This document shows, piece after piece, positions 1-5,295 of a stretch of 10,027 bases of DNA; position 1 is the stretch's first letter; every line of letters begins with the position of its first letter. Below the pieces are notes generated by a model, which was not told the DNA's origin, made no database searches, and worked only from the letters and a program-made list of their open reading frames with translations. A program made the translations under genes and the position numbers. The stretch is from NCBI GenBank assembly GCA_009694165.1, contig SHVP01000085.1, forward strand, positions 1 to 10,027, written 5' to 3'. The DNA is from Alphaproteobacteria bacterium (GTDB lineage Bacteria > Pseudomonadota > Alphaproteobacteria > SHVP01).

Positions 1-14
1 GTGTCGTGGTTCAT
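1..14 (-). CDS. Possible start of a downstream gene, cut by window edge
   Basis: Directly after the stop of the crotonase gene the minus strand reads TGACCATG and opens a new frame, Met-Asn-His-Asp-Thr, which runs off the window. The 2-nt gap equals that between rplM and rpsI further along, a typical operon junction. No clear Shine-Dalgarno is visible, and only four complete codons can be seen, so the product cannot be named and the ATG may be chance. If real, it is co-transcribed with the crotonase gene. Confidence 0.3.
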
Positions 15-16
15 GG

Positions 17-796
17 TCAGCTGTCGCGCCACCGCGGCGAGCGCTTGGCGAGGAACGCATCGATGCCCTCGGTAGCGTCGTGCATCAGCATGTTCTCGGT
101 CATGACCTCGGCGGTGAGCGCATAGGCCTCGGCGAGCGGCAGGTCGGCCTGACGGTAGAACGCCGATTTGCCGAGCGCGACCACCGCCGCTGATTTAGCC
201 GTGATCGTCGTCGCCAAGGCGAGCGTCGCTGCGTCGAGCTCGGCGTCGGCGACGACCCGGTTAACGAGGCCGTAGCGGGCCGCCGTCTCGGCATCGATCA
301 TCTCGCCGGTATAGAGCATCTCGAGTGCCCGCTTTCGCTCGACGACGCGCGACAGCGCCACCATCGGCGTCGAGCAGAACAAACCGATGTTGACCCCGGG
401 GGTGGCGAAGCGGGCCGATCTTGCGGCGACCGCGAGGTCGCACGTCGCCACCAATTGGCAGCCGGCCGCGGTGGCGACGCCGTGGACGCGGGCGATGACC
501 GGTTGGGGCAGGGCAACGATCCGTTGCATAACGCCGCCACACTGACGAAACAGCCGCCGCAGGTAGGCGGCATCGTTGCTGGCGCGCATCTCCTTGAGGT
601 CGTGTCCGGCGCAAAAGGCCGGCCCCGCCCCGGCCAGCACGACGACGCGGATGGCGGGCTGGCCGGCGATCGTCGCGAGCTCCTGATCGAGCGCATCGAG
701 GAGCGCTCGGTTGAGGCTGTTGCGCGCCTCTGGGCGGTTGAGCGTAAGGGTCGCCACGCCGTCGTGATCCTGGCGCAGCAGGGGGGGCGATGCCAC
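17..796 (-). CDS. Enoyl-CoA hydratase/isomerase family protein (ECHDC3-like crotonase fold)
   Basis: A full-length crotonase-superfamily protein of 259 residues, the usual size. It starts at GTG (794-796), preceded on the minus strand by AGGAG five bases upstream. The N-terminal 'LTLNRPEARNSL', the acyl-CoA/oxyanion-hole segment 'AFCAGHDLKEM' (about residues 60-70) and 'HGVATAAGCQLVATCD' (105-120) define the family. 'FATPGVNIGLFCSTP' (130-144) followed by 'RALEMLYTG' closely resembles human ECHDC3 as I remember it. Family members bind acyl-CoA thioesters and stabilise an enolate. The two glutamates of classical hydratases (E144 and E164 in rat enoyl-CoA hydratase) align with Gln114 and Gly134 here, so ordinary hydration is doubtful and the true reaction is unknown. 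The gene is divergent from rplM, and a second gene may follow 2 nt downstream. The family is certain; the substrate is not. Confidence 0.9.
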   Translation of the reverse strand: MASPPLLRQDHDGVATLTLNRPEARNSLNRALLDALDQELATIAGQPAIRVVVLAGAGPAFCAGHDLKEMRASNDAAYLRRLFRQCGGVMQRIVALPQPVIARVHGVATAAGCQLVATCDLAVAARSARFATPGVNIGLFCSTPMVALSRVVERKRALEMLYTGEMIDAETAARYGLVNRVVADAELDAATLALATTITAKSAAVVALGKSAFYRQADLPLAEAYALTAEVMTENMLMHDATEGIDAFLAKRSPRWRDS

Positions 797-864
797 GGCG
801 GCTCCTGAACTGACGGCGCGTTTATAGCAGCTTTGCCGAGGGCGGCGCGCCGCAGGTGGAGGGC

Positions 865-884
865 CGAGGTATTATTATACCTCG
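865..884. promoter_or_regulatory. Near-perfect 20-bp palindrome with AT-rich core, possible operator/promoter
   Basis: CGAGGTAT (865-872) and ATACCTCG (877-884) are perfect 8-base inverted arms around TATT. Nine of the ten half-site positions match. The AT-rich core stands out in GC-rich surroundings. Read on the minus strand it contains a perfect TATAAT (874-879), suitably placed to start the crotonase transcript with a leader of about 70 nt, although no good -35 box is visible. It lies about 30 bp upstream of the rplM -35 box. It could be a repressor site for the crotonase gene or a hairpin; no regulator is encoded nearby. Confidence 0.4.
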
Positions 885-916
885 CCATAACACCTTGGTT
901 TTTCTTGGTGCGAGCG

Positions 917-945
917 TTGACAGTCTGGGGATCGGCGGGGATACT
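917..945 (+). promoter_or_regulatory. Sigma70-type promoter of rplM-rpsI
   Basis: A perfect TTGACA (917-922) is followed after exactly 17 bp by GATACT (940-945), which matches four of six -10 consensus positions including the key A and T. Transcription would begin near 951-953, giving a leader of about 46 nt before the rplM ATG. Strength and spacing fit a ribosomal-protein operon. Confidence 0.7.
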
Positions 946-958
946 CCCGCGCCGCCGA

Positions 959-971
959 CCGGACTGTCCGG
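959..971 (+). promoter_or_regulatory. Small palindrome/hairpin in the rplM leader
   Basis: CCGGAC-T-GTCCGG is a perfect interrupted palindrome inside the predicted 5' leader. As RNA it can fold as CCGG/CCGG with an ACTGT loop. It sits 14 nt before the AAGGA Shine-Dalgarno (985-989). In E. coli L13 represses its own rplM-rpsI mRNA through the leader. Whether this element plays that part here is inference. Confidence 0.3.
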
Positions 972-997
972 GCGCGGCAGAGGCAAGGACATCCCCG

Positions 998-1474
998 ATG
1001 AGGACTTATTCCGCGCGCCCGAGCGAGGTGACGCACAAGTGGTACGTGATCGATGCCGACGGCGTCGTGCTCGGCCGCCTAGCGACCATTATCGCCATGC
1101 GCATTCGCGGCAAGCACAAAGCGATGTACACGCCGCATATCGACTGCGGCGACCACATCATCGTCATCAACGCTGAAAAAGTTCGGCTGACCGGTCGCAA
1201 ACTGGAGCAGAAGGTCTATCACAAGCACACCGGTTATCCGGGCGGCATCAAGGAGACCAAGGCAGGCGAAATCGTCAAGGGCCGCTTCCCGGAACGTGTC
1301 ATCAAGAAGGCGGTGGAGCGCATGCTGCCCAAGGACAGCCCGCTGGCGCGCGACCAGTTGCGGCACCTCAAGGTCTATAGCGGGCCGGCGCATCCGCACG
1401 AGGCGCAGGGGCCGGTGGTCCTCGACGTTGCGAAGATGAATGCCAAGAATCGCCGCTCGGCGAGAAAGAATTGA
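998..1474 (+). CDS. rplM: Large ribosomal subunit protein L13
   Basis: Ribosomal protein L13 (uL13), an early-assembly protein of the 50S subunit that binds 23S rRNA. The ATG at 998 is chosen because AAGGA (985-989) stands 8 nt before it and because '[20 protein letters not shown]' is the expected N-terminus. Hallmarks in order are 'VVLGRLAT' (23-30), '[16 protein letters not shown]' (37-52), 'HTGYPGG' (77-83), the signature 'VERMLPK' (106-112) and '[14 protein letters not shown]' (124-137). At 158 residues it is longer than the E. coli protein (142), through the basic C-terminal tail usual in alphaproteobacteria. rpsI begins 2 nt after the stop, so the two are translated from one mRNA, as in most bacteria. 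Confidence 0.98.
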   Translation: MRTYSARPSEVTHKWYVIDADGVVLGRLATIIAMRIRGKHKAMYTPHIDCGDHIIVINAEKVRLTGRKLEQKVYHKHTGYPGGIKETKAGEIVKGRFPERVIKKAVERMLPKDSPLARDQLRHLKVYSGPAHPHEAQGPVVLDVAKMNAKNRRSARKN

Positions 1475-1476
1475 CC

Positions 1477-1956
1477 ATGTCTGAACCGCAGAAGCAGGGC
1501 CTCGAAGGGCTCAAGAGCATGGCCGCGGCGGTCGTCGCCGCGCCGGTCTATGAAAAGAAGGTCGATGCCCAGGGCCGCGCCTACGCCACTGGCAAGCGCA
1601 AGAATGCGATCGCCCGCGTATGGATCATGCCGGGCAAGGGCACGATCACGGTGAACGGCCGCAAGAGCCAGACCTATTTCGCCCGCCCGGTCCTGCGCAT
1701 GATGATCAATCAGCCGTTGGTCGCGGTGCAGCGCGACGGCCAGTACGACGTGTGGTGCACGGTTGTTGGCGGCGGCCTGTCCGGCCAGGCCGGTGCCGTC
1801 CGTCACGGCATCTCGGTCGCGCTGCTTCGCTTCGAGCCCGATCTGCGCGGCGTGCTCAAGAAGGGCGGCTTCCTGACCCGCGACAGCCGCGTGGTCGAGC
1901 GCAAGAAATACGGTCGGCCCAAGGCGCGACGCCGCTTCCAATTCTCGAAACGCTAA
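1477..1956 (+). CDS. rpsI: Small ribosomal subunit protein S9
   Basis: Ribosomal protein S9 (uS9) of the 30S head; its C-terminal tail reaches the P-site tRNA. The ATG at 1477 is preferred over an in-frame TTG at 1471, which would overlap the rplM stop. The protein has 159 residues against 130 in E. coli; the extra N-terminal 30 or so residues are normal for alphaproteobacteria. The core begins at '[14 protein letters not shown]' (36-49). The S9 signature '[16 protein letters not shown]' (98-113) and the tail '[19 protein letters not shown]' (141-159), with the invariant SKR end, are intact. One oddity: the signature's usual Lys/Arg after 'GIS' is Val114. Only a weak purine-rich stretch (GAGAAAG) precedes the start, so translational coupling to rplM is likely. 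A strong terminator follows 20 bases after the stop. Confidence 0.98.
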   Translation: MSEPQKQGLEGLKSMAAAVVAAPVYEKKVDAQGRAYATGKRKNAIARVWIMPGKGTITVNGRKSQTYFARPVLRMMINQPLVAVQRDGQYDVWCTVVGGGLSGQAGAVRHGISVALLRFEPDLRGVLKKGGFLTRDSRVVERKKYGRPKARRRFQFSKR

Positions 1957-1976
1957 CGCTGAACCGCGTTCAACCA

Positions 1977-2006
1977 GGGCCCGGTGGCGACACCGGGCCC
2001 TTTTTT
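1977..2006 (+). terminator. Intrinsic terminator of rplM-rpsI
   Basis: A perfect 10-bp GC-rich stem, GGGCCCGGTG (1977-1986) with CACCGGGCCC (1991-2000), is closed by a GCGA tetraloop of the GNRA type and followed directly by six T. It ends the ribosomal-protein transcript 20 nt after the rpsI stop. Confidence 0.95.
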
Positions 2007-2033
2007 GTGCCCGAGCGTTGTCTGCCCTAGAAT
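2005..2033 (+). promoter_or_regulatory. Probable promoter of the exported-protein gene, overlapping the terminator
   Basis: TTGTGC (2005-2010) and TAGAAT (2028-2033, five of six -10 positions) are 17 bp apart. The -35 box overlaps the last T bases of the upstream terminator. A dyad, CCTAG-AATAA-CTAGG (2026-2040), covers the -10 box and could be an operator. The -35 match is poor (three of six), but a separate start is expected because terminators flank the gene on both sides. Confidence 0.4.
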
Positions 2034-2084
2034 AACTAGGCGCTATCACAACCGGTGACTTCGCAACACCTGATGGAGGTCGCC

Positions 2085-2855
2085 ATGTCGTTGTTGTCCC
2101 GCTTGGTCTCTCTATTTTTCCCAGCGGTCGCCTTCGCCGCTTTGGCGGCCTCGGTCCTTACTCCCGTTCATGCGCAGAGCCTTCACCAAATGGATAAGGG
2201 GACGGTCGTGTCCGGCGTGGTAAAGTTCGCCGACAAGCAAATACCGCTGCCTCCAGGGGATTGGGTCGTCGTCGCAAAACAAGCACAACAGGCGACCGTC
2301 GGCGGTGGTTCCTCTGCCAGCGGCGGCGAGACAACGGCGACTGTGTGGTTGGCGCAGCTGATGAATGGCAAGCTGTCTGGCGCCGTTTTGACCCGCACCA
2401 ATCTTCTTCTCTCTCCAGGCGGTTGGGCGCGCGAAACGACAGTGTGCGGTCGTCGCGATACGCACTTTGCGTACTCGGATCAAAACTACAACCCGAAGGA
2501 AATCGACTGCTGGGTGGTCAATCACTTTGTCATGACCATGCCCGCAAATGCGTCGGAGGGCACCGTCGAGTTTTATCGGTGGTTGGCCGAGAAGGGCGGA
2601 CCGGGCACGATGCTCGGGCAGCAGCATCAGCTCGTTCGAGGCGGCGACTATCTTTCGGTCACTTATTACGACAATCCGGAACCGCGGCGCTTTCCGCCCA
2701 CTCCGCCCGGCCAATGGCAAGCGAACCCGTGGCATCGCGATCAAATCCGCGGCAACGCTGAGAAGCTCGCCCATATCGCGCAACTGACGAAAGACGGCGA
2801 ACAGCGTTTAGCCCAGTTGAAACAGGCGATCTACGTGCGGCTGCCGAAGAACTGA
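2085..2855 (+). CDS. Hypothetical exported protein, 256 residues
   Basis: I do not recognise this family. The ATG at 2085 is chosen because GGAGG (2075-2079) precedes it and a signal peptide follows at once; upstream GTG (2055) and ATG (2073) codons are in frame but lie before or within that ribosome binding site. Residues 1-30 form a Sec-type signal peptide with a hydrophobic core and likely cleavage after 'PVHA'. The mature protein opens with a segment containing 'KQIPLPPGDWVVVA' (51-64), then a flexible Gly/Ser run 'VGGGSSASGGETT' (72-84) and a region rich in Trp, Tyr and Phe. Only two mature cysteines are present (121 and 142), so a single periplasmic disulfide is possible. The C-terminus (220-250) looks helical. 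It has its own probable promoter and terminator and appears lower in GC than its neighbours. It separates rpsI from argC. Probably periplasmic; function unknown. Confidence 0.85.
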   Translation: MSLLSRLVSLFFPAVAFAALAASVLTPVHAQSLHQMDKGTVVSGVVKFADKQIPLPPGDWVVVAKQAQQATVGGGSSASGGETTATVWLAQLMNGKLSGAVLTRTNLLLSPGGWARETTVCGRRDTHFAYSDQNYNPKEIDCWVVNHFVMTMPANASEGTVEFYRWLAEKGGPGTMLGQQHQLVRGGDYLSVTYYDNPEPRRFPPTPPGQWQANPWHRDQIRGNAEKLAHIAQLTKDGEQRLAQLKQAIYVRLPKN

Positions 2856-2895
2856 CGGGCACCGACAAAGGGGTCCGCAGCGACCTAACGGGGCG

Positions 2896-2925
2896 GGGGC
2901 GGCTTGATGGCCGCCCCTTTTTTTT
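2896..2925 (+). terminator. Intrinsic terminator of the exported-protein gene
   Basis: A perfect 8-bp stem GGGGCGGC (2896-2903) / GCCGCCCC (2910-2917) with a 6-nt loop is followed by eight T. It lies 40 nt after the stop codon and isolates the gene from argC. Confidence 0.93.
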
Positions 2926-2936
2926 GGCCTAAGTCG

Positions 2937-2972
2937 CCCGGTTTTGCCGGGAAAGTGGTTTAGGTGTATCGT
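2937..2972 (+). promoter_or_regulatory. Probable argC promoter with overlapping dyad
   Basis: TTGCCG (2944-2949) and TATCGT (2967-2972) are separated by 17 bp; each matches four of six consensus positions. Transcription would start about 20 nt before the argC ATG. The inverted repeat CCCGG-TTTTG-CCGGG (2937-2951) overlaps the -35 box, a position suitable for a repressor. Since a terminator ends at 2925, argC needs a promoter in this short gap. Confidence 0.45.
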
Positions 2973-2998
2973 CGAAGTCATTGAATCTTAGGGACTCT

Positions 2999-4066
2999 AT
3001 GTTGGAAGCAAAGCGGATCAGGGCGGCCATTCTGGGTGCCAGCGGCTATACCGGGGCCGAGCTCGTGCGCCTGCTGTCCCGCCACCCCGAGGTCGAGCTT
3101 GCCGTACTCACCGCCGACAAGCAGGCGGGCAAGCCGCTGGCCGAGGTGTTTCCCCACTTGGCCATGCTCACGCTGCCGACGCTGCGGAAGATCGACGACG
3201 TCGATTGGGCCGACAGCGGCCTCGATGTCGTGTTCTGCGCGCTGCCACACGGAACGACGCAGGAGGTGATCGCCAGGATACTTGCTGCTGGCGCGCGGCC
3301 GCCGCGCGTGCTCGATCTTTCCGCCGATTTCCGCCTGCGCGATCCCGCCACCTATGCCGAATGGTACGGGCACGCGCATCGCGCCCCCGACCTGCAGAAG
3401 GAAGCGGTCTACGGCCTCACCGAATTCGCCCGCGCGGCGATTCGCAGTGCCCGCCTGGTCGCCTGTCCCGGCTGCTATCCGACCACCTCGCTGTTGCCGC
3501 TAGTGCCGCTGCTCGAAGCGGGCCAGATCGATCCGCATGACATCGTCATCGACGCCAAGTCGGGCGTCTCGGGCGCCGGGCGCGAAGCGAAGCAGTCGAG
3601 TCTTTATGCCGAGGTCGGCGAAGGGATCCACGCTTACGGCGTAGCCGGACACCGCCACGCCCCCGAGATCGAGCAGGAGTTGTCGCGTGCGTCGGGCGAG
3701 CCGCTGGTGGTCAATTTCACGCCGCACCTGATGCCGATGAACCGCGGCATCCTCGCGTCGATTTACGTGCGGCTGCGGAACGGGGCGACCGCCGACGATC
3801 TGCGGGCCACGCTCGCGGGCCGCTACGCCGACGAGCCCTTCGTCGGCGTCGTGCCGGCCGGCGTGTCGCCGGCTACGCGTCACGTTCGCGGTTCGAACCA
3901 CTGCCTGATCGGGGTCTTCGCCGACCGCGTCAAGGGGCGCGCCATCGTCCTCTCGACCCTCGACAACCTGGTCAAGGGGGCCTCCGGGCAGGCCATCCAG
4001 AACATGAACCTGATGTGCCAATTGCCCGAGTCGGCCGGTCTTGAGCAACTGCCGATGTTTCCGTGA
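2999..4066 (+). CDS. argC: N-acetyl-gamma-glutamyl-phosphate reductase
   Basis: Cytoplasmic NADPH-dependent enzyme of arginine synthesis that reduces N-acetylglutamyl phosphate to the semialdehyde (third step). The ATG at 2999 follows AGGGA (2990-2994); an in-frame TTG at 2981 lies before that site and is rejected. The 355-residue length fits the long (type 1) ArgC form. The N-terminal Rossmann motif 'GASGYTG' is at 13-19, 'LDLSADFRL' at 105-113, and the active-site signature 'ACPGCYPT' puts the catalytic Cys at 159. 'GVAGHRHAPEIEQE' (214-227) supplies the catalytic His, most likely 218. 'LMPMNRGI' and 'NLVKGASGQAIQNMN' near the C-terminus are also diagnostic. No damage is seen. A gamma-carbonic anhydrase gene starts 7 nt after the stop, so argC probably heads an operon of three genes. 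Confidence 0.98.
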   Translation: MLEAKRIRAAILGASGYTGAELVRLLSRHPEVELAVLTADKQAGKPLAEVFPHLAMLTLPTLRKIDDVDWADSGLDVVFCALPHGTTQEVIARILAAGARPPRVLDLSADFRLRDPATYAEWYGHAHRAPDLQKEAVYGLTEFARAAIRSARLVACPGCYPTTSLLPLVPLLEAGQIDPHDIVIDAKSGVSGAGREAKQSSLYAEVGEGIHAYGVAGHRHAPEIEQELSRASGEPLVVNFTPHLMPMNRGILASIYVRLRNGATADDLRATLAGRYADEPFVGVVPAGVSPATRHVRGSNHCLIGVFADRVKGRAIVLSTLDNLVKGASGQAIQNMNLMCQLPESAGLEQLPMFP

Positions 4067-4073
4067 GGAGGCG

Positions 4074-4640
4074 ATGACGCAGCCCCCCACTGGTTCCGTT
4101 CTTCCCCATCGCGGCATCGAGCCGCGCCTAGCGGCCGATGTGTTCGTCGCCCCGGGGGCGAGCGTCATCGGTGACGTCGAGATCGCGTCGGGGTCGAGCG
4201 TCTGGTACCAGGTCGTCGTGCGCGGCGACGTCAACGCGATCCGCATCGGCGCCAACGTCAACCTGCAGGATGGCACCGTTGTCCATGTCAGCCGGAAGGA
4301 GGGCGGACGCACGGTCATCGGCGACGACGTCACCGTCGGCCACCTCGCCTTGATTCACGCCTGCACGCTGGAACCGCGCTGTTTCGTCGGCATGCGCGCC
4401 ACCGTCATGGATGGAGCTGTGGTCGAAACCAACGCGATGGTCGCCGCCGGCGCGCTGGTGACGGCCGGCAAACGTGTGCGCAACGGCCAACTCTGGGCCG
4501 GGTTCCCGGCGAAATACCTGCGCGACCTGACGCCCGAGGAAATCGCCTACAACGCCGCGACCGCCGCACACTACCGGCGTCTCGCCGACGACCATCGGCA
4601 GGCACTCGCGGCCGGCGGGGTGAGGACCCATGCGGCATAG
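4074..4640 (+). CDS. Gamma-class carbonic anhydrase family protein (left-handed beta-helix)
   Basis: A hexapeptide-repeat protein of the YrdA/PaaY/CaiE/Cam group, 188 residues, expected to be a cytoplasmic trimer of left-handed beta-helices binding metal between subunits. The repeats run from 'VFVAPGASVIGDVEI' (23-37) to 'AAGALVTAGKRV' (124-135), followed by the usual C-terminal helix. The three metal ligands are present: His71 ('TVVHV'), His90 ('VGH') and His95 ('LIH'). So are Arg50 and Asp52 ('VRGDVN') and Gln65-Asp66 ('LQDGT'), matching the residues that organise the Cam active site. Many homologues are weak or inactive as carbonic anhydrases, so bicarbonate formation is plausible but unproven. 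The start follows the argC stop by 7 nt; the AGGAGG before it sits unusually close to the ATG (2 nt). The last 11 nt overlap the next gene. Confidence 0.93.
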   Translation: MTQPPTGSVLPHRGIEPRLAADVFVAPGASVIGDVEIASGSSVWYQVVVRGDVNAIRIGANVNLQDGTVVHVSRKEGGRTVIGDDVTVGHLALIHACTLEPRCFVGMRATVMDGAVVETNAMVAAGALVTAGKRVRNGQLWAGFPAKYLRDLTPEEIAYNAATAAHYRRLADDHRQALAAGGVRTHAA

Positions 4641-5295
4641 CCCCTTCCTGATCGCCCTAGTGCTCGCCGGCTGCGCCCCGGCGATACCGGACACCATGCA
4701 AATCGCCGCGCGCGACGTCGGCAGCGATCAACTCTTCATCGGTACCGTCCAAGGCATCCGCGGCGAACCCACGGCCGAAGTCGCGCTGGTCGGCACCGAG
4801 GGCAATCTGATCTGTCGCGGTATGACCGGCGTTGGCGGCGTCAGCAAAGTCGAGCCCGGGATAACCGCGCGCTTGACGCTCCAATGCCAGGACGGGCGGA
4901 TTATCTACGGTCGCATCCGCTATGACGGGCCGGCCTATGGCGTCGGCGAGGCGCGCGATACCAAGGCGGCCGACTACCAGGTCATGCTCGGTCGGTTATC
5001 GCTCACCGAGAACGAGTTGCGGCGCGAGTTCGCCGCCTTGCCGCCGCCGAGCACCGCGCCCAGACCCGCTCTGGTCCCGGCCACCCCGACGCCGGGGCCG
5101 ACCGAGCGCGACGTCGGCGAACCGCCGCTGCAACCGGGCGTCGTGTCGCGGCCGGACATTGACTGCAAGGGCGAACGCCTCGACGGATCCTGCCTCGACG
5201 ATTTCGAACTCGACCACTTCGACGGGGACAACCTCGACCAGTTCCTGCGCGAGCGTGACCGCCAGCGCACGCCCAAAGAGCGCATCGACGCCTAA
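4630..5295 (+). CDS. Hypothetical lipoprotein, 221 residues
   Basis: A short lipoprotein signal peptide ends in the lipobox 'VLAGC', making Cys15 the likely lipidated residue; the +2 residue is Ala, which favours outer-membrane sorting under the E. coli rule. A compact domain (about 30-125) is rich in Gly and beta-type sequence and holds two cysteines (62 and 86) in the settings 'LICRG' and 'LQCQDGR'. A Pro-rich linker (137-175) leads to an acidic tail with two more cysteines (179, 188) and 'DDFELDHFDGDNLDQF' (190-205), which might bind a divalent cation, though it is not a standard EF-hand loop. I do not recognise the family. The ATG at 4630 lies inside the end of the carbonic anhydrase gene, with GAGGA (4622-4626) just before it, so it is translationally coupled. 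The stop codon overlaps the phaC stop on the other strand. Confidence 0.85.
   Translation: MRHSPFLIALVLAGCAPAIPDTMQIAARDVGSDQLFIGTVQGIRGEPTAEVALVGTEGNLICRGMTGVGGVSKVEPGITARLTLQCQDGRIIYGRIRYDGPAYGVGEARDTKAADYQVMLGRLSLTENELRREFAALPPPSTAPRPALVPATPTPGPTERDVGEPPLQPGVVSRPDIDCKGERLDGSCLDDFELDHFDGDNLDQFLRERDRQRTPKERIDA

Noticed and set aside
833..997. Extended N-terminus of L13 from an upstream start
   Set aside because: The added residues cover the promoter and palindrome and do not resemble L13; the ATG at 998 has a good ribosome binding site and the conserved N-terminus.
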